DNA from: an uncultured Flavobacteriales bacterium
GTDB taxonomy: Bacteria; Bacteroidota; Bacteroidia; CAIKAF01
Assembly: GCA_903825395.1 (NCBI GenBank)
Contig: CAIKAF010000020.1
Coordinates: 95,634-159,633 of the forward strand
DNA: 64,000 bases
Direction of reading: 5' to 3'
The position numbers and the translations under genes are program-made. Under the pieces are notes generated by a model. That model saw only the letters and a program-made list of their open reading frames with translations, was not told the DNA's origin and did not search any database. Of the stretch, positions 55,921-64,000 are shown one piece after another. The stretch's first letter is position 1; every line of letters begins with the position of its first letter.

Positions 55921-57327
55921 CTAGTGTTGAACGAGCAGATTCGTCTGCTGGATTTCGCCCTTAGGCGAAGTAAAGGTTATGACATAGGTTCCAGTTGGCC
56001 AGGAACCAACATTCAATTGAAGCTCGGAAGTGGTATTTTCTTCTTCAAACATATTGTGCCCATGTTGGGAAATAACCTGCCACTTCCCGGATTTCACTTT
56101 GCGCTTAAGCTTAGCGATAGTACTGGTATCTGCCGGATTGGGCAGCAGCATTATGCCATCCACATGTTTTTGTTTTTTTGGTCGAAAAGTGAAGAAAACC
56201 AAACCGGCTCCAACGGCTGCTACCGAAATAAAGCCCAGAAGTGCAAGCGCATTGTTTCTATTTTTTGTTTGCCTGCGCTGTTCTGAAATTTCAATTAGCC
56301 GTTGGCGCAGTTTCGGATGCAGCCGCAGGGTGGCTTCATCGTACAACAAAGTAGAATCAGCGGTCATAAATCCGAGGTAAATAGAACGTAGGGTATCTGA
56401 GGCCGTCAGATTCCTTGATTCGTAAATAAGCTCGTAAAAGGCATTTATCCGATTTTGAATGATTTGGTAGGTACTATCCAGCATATTGGCCGTAGGGGCA
56501 TAAAAAAACTGTCCATCGGTTTTTAAGGCCAAAAGATTCAGGCTGTCTGCATTGACCTCACCCAAACCGATGATGTAAATCGGAATTTCTTTTTCCTTTG
56601 ATAGATCCACCACATCGTCGAAGGTAAAAACAGAACTGTTGTCGTTGCCGTCGGTCAAGGCAATGATGACCTTCATCCCATAATCGGATTCGTAATTTTG
56701 AAGAGCCACCATCAGGGCATCGTAAAAGGCAGTAGAGGCTGCTGCCTCTAAATTTGCTAAAGACTGAATCAGCTTCTCTTTATTCTGGGTGGGCGGTATC
56801 CGCAGTTTTACCTCTTTTGAAAAGCCGATGTACCCCAGTTTGTCCTTCCCAAGGTTTAGCTTTTCAATAAAGTGTTGAATGGCATTTCTTGCCTGGATTA
56901 GGGGCGGAGTATAGCGTTTTGGGAAAATGAATTGCCCATTTGAATCTACCTTTACATCCTGGGGCCTTATTTTTAGGCGATTTAATTCAAGCACATCAAA
57001 ATACATGGATGTGGATTGATCTAACACCATATTGACGAGCAATGGCATTCCTTCGGAAAGAGGTCGAAAATCAATAATCTTGCAAGGTTGCTGATCTTCT
57101 TCTACGGTTAGGGCGCTTGGTTTTAATCCAAAAAGAGCCTCACCATTTTGATTTTCTGCTCTGAAAATCAAAGAAACCTGAGGTAAAGAATCTGGAAAAA
57201 CCTGGAGAATAGACAGGCGGTCGCGGCCTGTTGAACTTAAATTTCCTTGTACAACAGGCAATTGAGCCAAAAGATTTACCTGCAGAACGGCAAGTAAACT
57301 TAAGGTCGCCGGATAAAGCCTTCTCAT
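55921..57327 (-). CDS. VWA-domain membrane protein with a T9SS-tail-like C-terminus
   Basis: 468 aa. A signal peptide covers about 1-21. A beta-rich part (about 25-90) precedes a von Willebrand A domain with an intact MIDAS: DQSTSM, STAFYDAL and LTDGNDNS. One transmembrane helix follows (NALALLGFISVAAVGAGLVFFTF, about 365-387). After it comes a segment matching the type A sorting fold: LLPNPADTSTIAKLKRK, then LNVGSWPTGTYVITF and TNLLVQH. Such a tail usually ends a secreted protein; here it lies behind a membrane anchor. Its function is unknown; VWA domains bind proteins through metal. It lies 3 bp downstream of the anchor-L gene. Confidence 0.83.
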   Translation of the reverse strand: MRRLYPATLSLLAVLQVNLLAQLPVVQGNLSSTGRDRLSILQVFPDSLPQVSLIFRAENQNGEALFGLKPSALTVEEDQQPCKIIDFRPLSEGMPLLVNMVLDQSTSMYFDVLELNRLKIRPQDVKVDSNGQFIFPKRYTPPLIQARNAIQHFIEKLNLGKDKLGYIGFSKEVKLRIPPTQNKEKLIQSLANLEAAASTAFYDALMVALQNYESDYGMKVIIALTDGNDNSSVFTFDDVVDLSKEKEIPIYIIGLGEVNADSLNLLALKTDGQFFYAPTANMLDSTYQIIQNRINAFYELIYESRNLTASDTLRSIYLGFMTADSTLLYDEATLRLHPKLRQRLIEISEQRRQTKNRNNALALLGFISVAAVGAGLVFFTFRPKKQKHVDGIMLLPNPADTSTIAKLKRKVKSGKWQVISQHGHNMFEEENTTSELQLNVGSWPTGTYVITFTSPKGEIQQTNLLVQH

Positions 57328-57330
57328 GTT

Positions 57331-59685
57331 TTAGTCCATTACGGTAACGCTTCCGCTCACTTTTCCTTCATTGCCCTGACAATCGATGTAACTGAGAACA
57401 GCAAAGTAGGTACCTGGAGCTACCGGTGCTCCGGAGGGGGTTGTGCCGTCCCATCTTGAACTTAAATCGTTGGTTTGGAATACCGAGACTCCCCAGCGGT
57501 TGTAAATGGTCAACAGGAATGTCTCGGCAGTTTCCATCGCGGCCACAAAATAGGTGGCATTATCTAGGTTTGCTGTTGAACTGCGGTACAAAATATTGGG
57601 CAAATCGAAGGGAGGAATTCCTTCAATCAGACTGATGTTCACTTCATCTTCGGTACTTCCACACAGATTGGTGATGCTAAGTGTAATGGTGGTATCCCAC
57701 CAAACAAAATTGATGGTATCTGTAACTCCGTTCCACCAAAGCACATTTCCTAACGTATCGGTAACGGTTAGAATCGCGGTATCTCCAGAGCATACTTCTT
57801 GGTCTGGAACGTCGAATACAGGCAGGAATTGAGCATCAGCAAAGGTTGAGTCTAGGCCTTTGCAATTGTTGTTGTCGGTAACTTCAACAAAATACCAACC
57901 CGGTTGGGCTACGGTGTAGGTTTGGGTGGTTGGGCCGTTTTGCCATGCATATGATAGGAATCCGGGACCGGCATCTAAAGTGACATCTGCATTTTCACAG
58001 ATGGCAACGGTGTCTCCGTCTAGGGCTACATCTGGTCGAGGGAAAACTGTAATTCGTGCTGAATCTCGCGTACAAACAACTCCTGCCGAGTCTACAGCCA
58101 TTCGAATCACAAGAATTTGGTTTCCAGGACCGTCGTGACCATATTGAAAGATCGGGGTTGCAATGCTGCCGCTGTTCAAATTGGAATCGGGAGTCCAAAC
58201 ATACCCAAAACCTGCAAGAACCTGAGTTGGAGTTAAGGTTACCGGAACATCTGAGCACACACTCAAATCATCAATTTTCACATTGGGTTTGGGGAAGACC
58301 TTAATGCTCATGGTATCTACCAAGGTGGTATCAAGGCATTCATCGTAAATTTGGATAACGTAATCTCGGCTAACCGGGGGTTGAACTACGTAGGGCGTAT
58401 TCAGAGCCTGGCCGTTCAGAGTCCAATCGATGTCAAAAAATCCAGAGCCACCGGAATTTGAGTAGGAGAGGGGAACCACTTGCCCCCGGCAAATGCTTGT
58501 ATCGGAAGCCACAATACTTAATGGTGAAACGTCTTTTATTACTAAGGTTACTGTACTCATTACTGGGACATTGCAAACCGTATCCATAATGGTTATGGTA
58601 AATGTTTCATCGGATTCGGGATTCCCGTCAAAAAAGGGAGTAATACTTAAAAATACGGTATCAACCCCAGGCGGGAACACCACATAATTGGGAAAGGCAG
58701 GGAAGTCGGTTCCCTGAGATGCAGTTCCTGAAGAATTAAAGAAAACAGTATCATTTTGAGTGCTTTCACCTGCCCGAATGAACTTTAAAGTAGCATCGCT
58801 GCACCCCTCATACAAAACTGTATCGTTGCTGAATCCGCCTGTATTGTTAAAATCAATTTCACTTGAAATGGAAACCAAACCTGCATTAAAGGAATTGGTT
58901 TTCAGAAAAACAGCTGAATTTAAAGCCCCGTCAATTACGTCAGCCACTCCCATCCGCAAGGTGTAGGTTGTGCAAGGAATTACTGCTGCCTTCGCTTTTA
59001 GGGGAGTTGTAAATCCTCCAAAGGCAACGGAAGTTGGGTTGCAATTGTCCACAAAATACTGGCAGTTGTTGCAAGGGCCAAATGCACATCCACCAGATTG
59101 ACCGTTGTTTACATTGTTGATGGCCACCGGCAGATTGGTTCCTGGAATTAACGCGATGTTTTCGTTGATGTATTGACCACCGCCGGGTTTTGGACCGGTT
59201 AAGAAAAATCCAAACACATCATTAAAAGTGGAATTGACATAAAAATTGTACTCGGCCGAAGCGAAAACATAATCAAACTCCAACGTGTCTCCGCCCGGAA
59301 TAAAGTCGAACTGAATAATTCCTGCGTTATTGGTAACTGAGCCATTGGCAAGTTGAGTCAATAGGGGGTCACCGGGAGTGTTTGCGCTGTTTAAAAAATT
59401 TCCCGCTGAAAGTCCATTGGGGGGATTAATATCGCAAGTTGCGATAACAACTCCACTAGCAATTCCAAGATTGGAATTGGCTCCATTAAACCGGCCGAAT
59501 TGAATTGGAGCTCCCTGGCTGCTGATGTTGCTTACATTTAAACCATTGCCTACCAATACGTTATTTATTAAATTAGCTGGAGTATCGTATTGAGTGGTCA
59601 ATTGACCAAAAGCCATACTTCCAAAACAAAAAAATAACCCTAGGAAACTGAATTTCCGTTGTACCTTTGTGAAACTTAACTTCAT
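57331..59685 (-). CDS. Secreted choice-of-anchor L protein with T9SS type B sorting domain
   Basis: 784 aa. The signal peptide covers about 1-28 (FLGLFFCFGSMAFGQ). The N-terminal choice-of-anchor L domain shows GIASGVVIATCDI, DTLEFDYVFASAEYNFYVN, NDVFGFFLTGP and YTLRMGVADVIDGALNSAVFLK. A Calx-beta-like segment (about 290-390) and several Ig-like modules follow. The C-terminus has LTIYNRWGVSVFQT, SSRWDGT and PVAPGTYFAVLSY, the type B sorting domain. It should be secreted by T9SS to the surface. The VWA gene follows at 3 bp and may be a partner. Confidence 0.9.
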   Translation of the reverse strand: MKLSFTKVQRKFSFLGLFFCFGSMAFGQLTTQYDTPANLINNVLVGNGLNVSNISSQGAPIQFGRFNGANSNLGIASGVVIATCDINPPNGLSAGNFLNSANTPGDPLLTQLANGSVTNNAGIIQFDFIPGGDTLEFDYVFASAEYNFYVNSTFNDVFGFFLTGPKPGGGQYINENIALIPGTNLPVAINNVNNGQSGGCAFGPCNNCQYFVDNCNPTSVAFGGFTTPLKAKAAVIPCTTYTLRMGVADVIDGALNSAVFLKTNSFNAGLVSISSEIDFNNTGGFSNDTVLYEGCSDATLKFIRAGESTQNDTVFFNSSGTASQGTDFPAFPNYVVFPPGVDTVFLSITPFFDGNPESDETFTITIMDTVCNVPVMSTVTLVIKDVSPLSIVASDTSICRGQVVPLSYSNSGGSGFFDIDWTLNGQALNTPYVVQPPVSRDYVIQIYDECLDTTLVDTMSIKVFPKPNVKIDDLSVCSDVPVTLTPTQVLAGFGYVWTPDSNLNSGSIATPIFQYGHDGPGNQILVIRMAVDSAGVVCTRDSARITVFPRPDVALDGDTVAICENADVTLDAGPGFLSYAWQNGPTTQTYTVAQPGWYFVEVTDNNNCKGLDSTFADAQFLPVFDVPDQEVCSGDTAILTVTDTLGNVLWWNGVTDTINFVWWDTTITLSITNLCGSTEDEVNISLIEGIPPFDLPNILYRSSTANLDNATYFVAAMETAETFLLTIYNRWGVSVFQTNDLSSRWDGTTPSGAPVAPGTYFAVLSYIDCQGNEGKVSGSVTVMD

Positions 59686-59700
59686 CTGCTTTAAGATAAT

Positions 59701-60051
59701 ATGTCGAAGGTATTAAAAAATAGGTCGTCGGCCGTTGTATATTCGACCTTTTCTGACCTCAATTCGCTGCATTCCGATGCCGAAGAGGAAGAAATAAGGC
59801 CAGAATCTGAAATCGTTTTAGGTGTTCGGTTTGAAAAAAAGGGTAGAGCCGGTAAAACAGCCACCTTAATTACAGGGGTTGAGTGTCTTAATGCAAATCG
59901 GCGTCAGGAATTGGCTAAAGAAATACGGGTGTTTTGCGGAACCGGCGGAACTGTAGCCGAAGACCATATTTTAGTACAGGGAGATCAGGTAGTAAAGGTT
60001 ATGAAGTTTCTGCAAAAACAAGGATTTAAGGTTAAACGAACCGGAGGTTAA
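59701..60051 (+). CDS. SUI1/eIF1-like translation factor (YciH type)
   Basis: 116 aa. An acidic N-terminus (SLHSDAEEEEIRPESE) is followed by the SUI1 core: VRFEKKGRAGKTATLITGVE, the Gly-rich loop VFCGTGGTVAED and LVQGDQVVKVMKFLQKQGFKVKRTGG. eIF1-type bacterial proteins influence start-site fidelity on the 30S subunit; their physiological need is unclear. It is divergent from the anchor-L gene with a 15-bp gap and probably cotranscribed with the CsgG-like gene. Confidence 0.93.
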   Translation: MSKVLKNRSSAVVYSTFSDLNSLHSDAEEEEIRPESEIVLGVRFEKKGRAGKTATLITGVECLNANRRQELAKEIRVFCGTGGTVAEDHILVQGDQVVKVMKFLQKQGFKVKRTGG

Positions 60052-60095
60052 TTTTTTGCATGGTATTTGCATTATTCGACTCAATTACTAATCGC

Positions 60096-61439
60096 ATGCG
60101 TTCACTTGTATTTTTAGCTGCTTTAATTTTAATGTCCTGTTCTGTTAATAGTCAATCCATCAAACAGGCGAAAGGATTGGAACTGTCTGGAAATTTCAGG
60201 GATGCGGCCACGGCCTATCATCAGTTTTTATTCAGACGGCCCAGCCACAAAGATGCACGTGAAGGACTTCAGCGCACTGGCCAACGCGTTCTGGATGATT
60301 TATTGGGCGTGTTTTGGGTGAAATACAATTTGGAAGATTTTAGTGCTGCAATCAAATCCTATCAGGAAGCCCGCGATTTTGAGCGGCAAATTGCGGCAAT
60401 GCAGGTACGCTTGTTGTGGCCCGAACATTATCAGGGATACTATTCAGAAGCCTTAGAAAAAGAGGTTGAAAGTTGGTTTAAGGAGGCTGCTAAGGCCATA
60501 GATGCAGCAGATTACACCAAGGCTAGAAATTTACTTCAAACCATAGAATCGAAAAAACCGGATTACTCCGGCATTCGAGAACTTCGCCTTGCCATTGAAG
60601 TTGATCCTTGGTATAGAAATGGACTTACTGCTTTGCAGGCAGGTCAAGCAGGTAAAGCCATGGAGTGGTTTCAAAAAGTCAACCAAAAAGCACCTAATTA
60701 TCGAGACCTACGGCAGCTGATGGCCGATTTAAATTCAAAGCATCAGCGGGTTATTGCCATTATGCCCTTTCAAGAACAAAAAAGGGGGCGCCGCATTGGT
60801 ACTGAATTTGGAGAACAAGTGGTGAATGCCTTATTGGATTTAAACAACCCCCTAATTAAGCTTATTGACCGACAAAACGTTGATGAAATTCTAAAAGAAC
60901 AAAAACTGGGCTTATCGGGCTTAATCGATGAGAAATCTGCATCAAGAGCTGGAATGCTGTTGGGAGGAAATGCAGTTTTAATTGGCTCGGTTGTTCAAAT
61001 TTCTGAGGAAGAACCATCGCTTCAGCGCGAAACCAAATCAGCCTTTTTACGAGAACGCTACACCTTCCGAGATAGCCGAAGTGGAATGACTCGGGCCGAT
61101 TTTCGTTTCGTTCCAGTTACCTATTCTGAAGTGAAAGCTCAACGTACCATTACCCTCACTTTCAAATACCGTTTAATGGATGTTGAAACCGGTACCATTC
61201 TGGATTCGGATGTCATTACCCGGTCGGCAACCCACCAGATATTTTATGCCGAGACTCAGCTCCCAGTCGATCAACTTTCACCCGTTCAAGGCACACTGTC
61301 TGCCTCTGAAATGGCAAAATGGAGAGAACGATTTGGTCAGGCCACGAACCTAAAGCCCTTTGCCGAGTTAGCAACTATGGTTGAAAAGGACGTCGCAAAG
61401 GAAGTGGCCAGCCGCATTCAAAACAAAGGCTTGAATTAA
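60096..61439 (+). CDS. Lipoprotein with TPR-like and CsgG-like domains
   Basis: 447 aa from ATG 60096 (MRSLVFLAALILMSC, lipobox LMSC); the frame begins 12 codons earlier. Helical repeats span about 20-215 (AKGLELSGNFRDAATAY, LEDFSAAIKSY, ADYTKARNLLQ). A CsgG/HfaB-like domain follows (RVIAIMPFQEQ, GEQVVNALLDL, DRQNVDEILKEQKLGLSGLID, AVLIGSVVQISE, FKYRLMDVETG). CsgG proteins form outer-membrane secretion rings, but this type may instead be periplasmic. An LPP20-like lipoprotein gene lies 7 bp downstream. Confidence 0.83.
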   Translation: MRSLVFLAALILMSCSVNSQSIKQAKGLELSGNFRDAATAYHQFLFRRPSHKDAREGLQRTGQRVLDDLLGVFWVKYNLEDFSAAIKSYQEARDFERQIAAMQVRLLWPEHYQGYYSEALEKEVESWFKEAAKAIDAADYTKARNLLQTIESKKPDYSGIRELRLAIEVDPWYRNGLTALQAGQAGKAMEWFQKVNQKAPNYRDLRQLMADLNSKHQRVIAIMPFQEQKRGRRIGTEFGEQVVNALLDLNNPLIKLIDRQNVDEILKEQKLGLSGLIDEKSASRAGMLLGGNAVLIGSVVQISEEEPSLQRETKSAFLRERYTFRDSRSGMTRADFRFVPVTYSEVKAQRTITLTFKYRLMDVETGTILDSDVITRSATHQIFYAETQLPVDQLSPVQGTLSASEMAKWRERFGQATNLKPFAELATMVEKDVAKEVASRIQNKGLN

Positions 61440-61446
61440 TAAAGGT

Positions 61447-62847
61447 ATGATTCGCATCCTGTTGTTTGTTCTGCTGTTCGGTTTTTTTGGAGGCTGTACC
61501 AGCAAAAAAGCCGCATCTGATCTTGGATCTCAAGTGAACCAACCCACCATTCCGGATTGGTTTCTTCAAAAGCCCATTTCTGATGCCTATTATTATGGTA
61601 TTGGTTCGGAATTGATAGCAGGAAATCCAGAGTTGGCTTTTGATAATGCTCGGAAAAAGGCTCTGAGGGACATTGCTACTGAAATAGAAACAAAACTTGA
61701 ATCCAATAGCATTTTGTCTCGATTTGGGAATTCAGAGCAAGCACGGGATATTTATTTGTCTGAAATACGCACCCGAACCTCTGTTCAAATAGAAGGCCAT
61801 GAATTGGTTAAATCTAAGGAATCTGGACAACGCCTATATGTGCTGTATCGATTAGACCGCGCTGCTTATTGGGCTTCTGTCCAAGAAAATAAGCAGACTG
61901 CTCTTGCAAAATCCAATCAATTTCTTGACTTAGCCAAAGATCAAGCCCTTCAAGGCCAATTTAAATCCTCCATTGCACAGGCATTGTATGGTTTGAGGGT
62001 GTTGGAACCCTATGCAGATCAATCGACCCTGTTTAACAAAGGCAATGAATCAATTGATTTGGCCGCTGAGTTTGCCTCTTTTTTACTTCAGCAGTTATCG
62101 GGTTTGGCCCTTCTGCCTTCTTCCCCGAAAATAACCCTTAATCCATTGGGCAACGAGGCTCAACGCAGTGCCTTTATACACGTAAAAGATAGCCAAGGCT
62201 TGCCTATAGGTCAGATTCCACTTCGAATGCAGTGGTCACCGGCCGGAACCGCTAAAACAGAAACCTTGCCTGGTACATTTATTACCTCATCTTCCGGCGA
62301 AATTCAAGTGCTGCTGCCCAATTTAAGTGGGGCAGAGGCGGCTCAATTAACCGTAATTATGGAGCCAGTTTCATGGTTTCCTGATTCGCTTATGCCCGTT
62401 TATCTTAAAGCCTTATTTAGATCGTATTCAAGGTCTGTAGGCATCTCGGTGGCCTTTTACAAGCCTACCGTTCGATTGAAAATTAAAGAACGCAACTCGG
62501 AATTTTCTGGAGGTTATCCGGCTTTAGAGACAACCATACGCTCATGGCTGCTCGATCAAGGATATCCACTAGCTGAATCTGATGTCGCTCCTGCCGACCT
62601 ACTTCTAAGCATCGAAAGTTCCTCGTTCAAAGGACAAGCACAGGGCGGTATTTACATCACCTATTCCGACTTGGTTTTGAATGCCATTCGCAGTTTAGAT
62701 AAACGAACGGTGTTTAGCGGTCAACTGGATCGGCTTAAAGGCGCCGACCTCTCGTTCGATGCAGCTCGAAAAAGAGCTGTGGTTTTCAATCGAACTGAAA
62801 TTCAAAATTGGCTGAATGATTTGTTTAAAAATGCGGCTTCACCATGA
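61447..62847 (+). CDS. LPP20-like lipoprotein
   Basis: 466 aa. Lipobox FGGC (Cys near residue 17). An LPP20-type domain (about 30-145) has IPDWFLQKPISDAYYYGIG and LAFDNARKKALRDIATEIETKLES, ending LYVLYRLDRAAYW. A beta-rich middle and a C-terminal domain (about 340-466) are unassigned. LPP20 domains often travel with CsgG and FlgT-type proteins; the neighbour is CsgG-like, so the two may form one envelope complex (inference). Its stop overlaps the nitroreductase ATG (ATGA). Confidence 0.8.
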   Translation: MIRILLFVLLFGFFGGCTSKKAASDLGSQVNQPTIPDWFLQKPISDAYYYGIGSELIAGNPELAFDNARKKALRDIATEIETKLESNSILSRFGNSEQARDIYLSEIRTRTSVQIEGHELVKSKESGQRLYVLYRLDRAAYWASVQENKQTALAKSNQFLDLAKDQALQGQFKSSIAQALYGLRVLEPYADQSTLFNKGNESIDLAAEFASFLLQQLSGLALLPSSPKITLNPLGNEAQRSAFIHVKDSQGLPIGQIPLRMQWSPAGTAKTETLPGTFITSSSGEIQVLLPNLSGAEAAQLTVIMEPVSWFPDSLMPVYLKALFRSYSRSVGISVAFYKPTVRLKIKERNSEFSGGYPALETTIRSWLLDQGYPLAESDVAPADLLLSIESSSFKGQAQGGIYITYSDLVLNAIRSLDKRTVFSGQLDRLKGADLSFDAARKRAVVFNRTEIQNWLNDLFKNAASP

Positions 62848-63431
62848 AATTTAATTTAACAGATGTTCAATCGCTAATTCGTGAGCGAAGATCGGTTCGG
62901 CCTGAGCAATTTAAAGCAAGAAAGGTGCACCGAGATCAGTTGGAAGCTTTAATTGAAGCCGGCAACTGGGCTCCAACCCATGGGCATACTGAACCTTGGA
63001 GGTTTAAGGTGTTTACAGAGAAGGCCTTGGAATCTCTGCAGGAAAAATTGGCCGAAGCGTATCAACGCAGCAGCACTGAACCGAATTTTCTGCAATCCAA
63101 ATATGAACGCATTCGCAATCGCCACACCTGCGCGTCTGCAGCGATTTTAGTGTACATGAAAAGGCAGACATCGGGGAAAATTCCTGAGGTGGAGGAACTG
63201 TTGGCGGTGGGTTGTGCCGTGCAAAACATGAGTTTGGTAGCCACTTCCTATGGGCTTTCTTTGTTTTGGGCCACAGGTTCAGCCGTTTATGATGCCCAAT
63301 TTGCTGCCGAAATGAACATCCAGGCTCCCGATCGCATTCTGGGGGTAATGTATCCTGGCTATCCCGAAGGGGATTGGCCAGAAGGGAAAAGGCAATTTTG
63401 GATGACCAAGGTGGAGTGGTTTACAGATTGA
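62844..63431 (+). CDS. Nitroreductase-family flavoprotein
   Basis: 195 aa. FMN-binding signatures are IRERRSVRPEQF (RRSxRP near residue 15), GNWAPTHGHTEPWRFKVF and VGCAVQNMSLVATSYGLSLFWATG, then GVMYPGYPEGDWPEGKR. It resembles the YdjA-like small dimeric group. It reduces nitro or quinone-type compounds with NAD(P)H; the natural substrate is unknown. It is coupled to the LPP20-like gene by ATGA. Repeat element H follows 8 bp after the stop. Confidence 0.92.
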   Translation: MKFNLTDVQSLIRERRSVRPEQFKARKVHRDQLEALIEAGNWAPTHGHTEPWRFKVFTEKALESLQEKLAEAYQRSSTEPNFLQSKYERIRNRHTCASAAILVYMKRQTSGKIPEVEELLAVGCAVQNMSLVATSYGLSLFWATGSAVYDAQFAAEMNIQAPDRILGVMYPGYPEGDWPEGKRQFWMTKVEWFTD

Positions 63432-63439
63432 TTTTAAGA

Positions 63440-63582
63440 GGGCGGGTTTCGGGCTTTCACAAGTAGTCCGCATCCAAAGGCCCTTGGGCAGCTGCCCTGC
63501 CGTGGCTCCCAAGGTCGCCCGTCATGGCTAGCGCCCAAGCGGGCCTTTGGCTTTGCGTGCTACTTTGTTCAATCCCGCCCGC
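63440..63582 (+). repeat. Hairpin repeat element, copy H
   Basis: 8 bp after the nitroreductase stop, in its sense. The outer arms are GGGCGGG (63440-63446) and CCCGCCC (63574-63580), changed together from GCGGC/GCCGC of other copies. The inner arms CCAAAGGCCCTTGGGC and GCCCAAGCGGGCCTTTGG pair with two extra bases. The core is GTGGCTCCCAAGGTCGCC. Its tail TTCAATCCCGCCC keeps the conserved TTCAATCCC. Confidence 0.85.
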
Positions 63583-63798
63583 ATGGCAAAACATGACTCA
63601 CCCCGTTTCAGAAAAAGGGCTAGTTAAAAGTTGCTCCTATGAATTCCGAATTTTAACCGTTAAAGTTCAGAACGGCGAGAAGGTAGTTTGGATTGAGGTG
63701 GATGCAATTTCAATATAGGGTTTTTGGAATGAAGGGTTTAGGATGAAGGGGGTACAATAGGTTTAGGAGGTTGAGGTTGAGAGGTGTTTAAGGAATTG
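63583..63798 (+). other. Intergenic stretch after element H, nothing assigned
   Basis: A short frame here begins inside element H and has no recognisable content. The second half is purine-rich (AGGAGG and TGAGG runs, 63720-63800). No promoter or terminator was recognised. Confidence 0.4.
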
Positions 63799-63800
63799 AG

Positions 63801-63905
63801 GCCCTTTTTTGGGTTTCGGCAATAGCGAATTCCTGAAGGCTGCGCTTAAGCTTTACCCCAAAAAAGGTTGCCTCGCGCCCTTCGGGTCGCCGATTGAATA
63901 CCACC
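63801..63905. repeat. Third inverted-repeat intergenic element
   Basis: CCTTTTTTGGG (63803-63813) pairs with CCCAAAAAAGG (63857-63867), and the interior holds GCTGCGCTTAAGC. The GC-rich tail (CTCGCGCCCTTCGGGTCGCC) contains its own small inverted repeat. Unlike copies A-H it is not adjacent to a known gene end. Confidence 0.5.
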
Positions 63906-64000
63906 ATTAAAAGGAATTCTGAAATTCGATTTATCCTCCTTTCTTTCCTCCCCTCCTAAAAAGGATGAATTTGCCAGTTCATCCAGTCTCATTCCCATGC

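Noticed and set aside
63062..63512. Minus-strand frames over the nitroreductase
   Set aside because: Shadows of a well-supported gene on the plus strand.
63524..63718. 64-aa frame after the nitroreductase
   Set aside because: Starts inside element H; no recognisable content or promoter.

Overview
The window is a stretch of chromosome from a member of the Bacteroidota, most likely Flavobacteriia or a near relative. The evidence is: TAnnTTTG-type -7 promoter boxes and few visible Shine-Dalgarno sequences; secreted proteins ending in the gliding-motility/type IX secretion (T9SS) type B sorting domain; a bacillithiol enzyme (BshC); the small DUF4295 protein beside L33; a ParA-ParB-DUF5683-DapB block; tandem rhomboids after mutL; and a crtZ-crtI-crtB-crtYcd carotenoid cluster. 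No phage, IS, CRISPR or rRNA operon is visible. One tRNA gene (Leu, GAG) is present.

Layout. 1-3 kb: the 3' part of a TonB-dependent receptor and a His-rich DUF4625 lipoprotein. 3.2-13.2 kb, minus strand: dgt, rsmE, an aldehyde dehydrogenase, a DUF2520 protein, cytochrome c maturation genes ccmF and ccmE, an M1 peptidase and an OmpH/Skp chaperone. 13.3-20 kb, plus strand: an aldo/keto reductase, an unknown membrane protein, rpmG-DUF4295, ftsY-rimO and bshC. 20.2-22.1 kb, minus strand: tRNA-Leu, a PiT-like permease and a DoxX-like protein. 22.2-36.6 kb, plus strand: parA-parB-DUF5683-dapB, mutL, two rhomboids, a biotin operon bioB-bioF-bioD-bioA ending in a FabF-like ketosynthase, and gyrB. 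36.7-43.6 kb: a BatA-like membrane protein coupled to an apparently inactive dihydroorotase homologue, then the carotenoid operon, expected to make zeaxanthin. 43.9-46 kb, minus strand: yidD-htpG. 46-47.8 kb: kdsD-kdsA (Kdo synthesis). 48.3-59.7 kb: three large T9SS cargo proteins (two PKD-repeat proteins, one anchor-L protein) and a VWA protein. 59.7-63.4 kb: a SUI1 factor, a CsgG-like/LPP20-like lipoprotein pair and a nitroreductase.

The strongest unexplained signal is a family of seven intergenic elements of about 143 bp (plus one structurally similar but different element). Each folds into a long imperfect hairpin whose arms differ between copies but stay complementary. All sit just after the 3' end of a gene, in the same sense as that gene. 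No protein gene lies in them, although they create many spurious ORFs. The other main leads are the ketosynthase in a biotin operon with no bioC, bioH, bioW or bioZ visible, a set of genes that look leaderless, and a VWA protein carrying a T9SS-tail-like domain behind a transmembrane helix.
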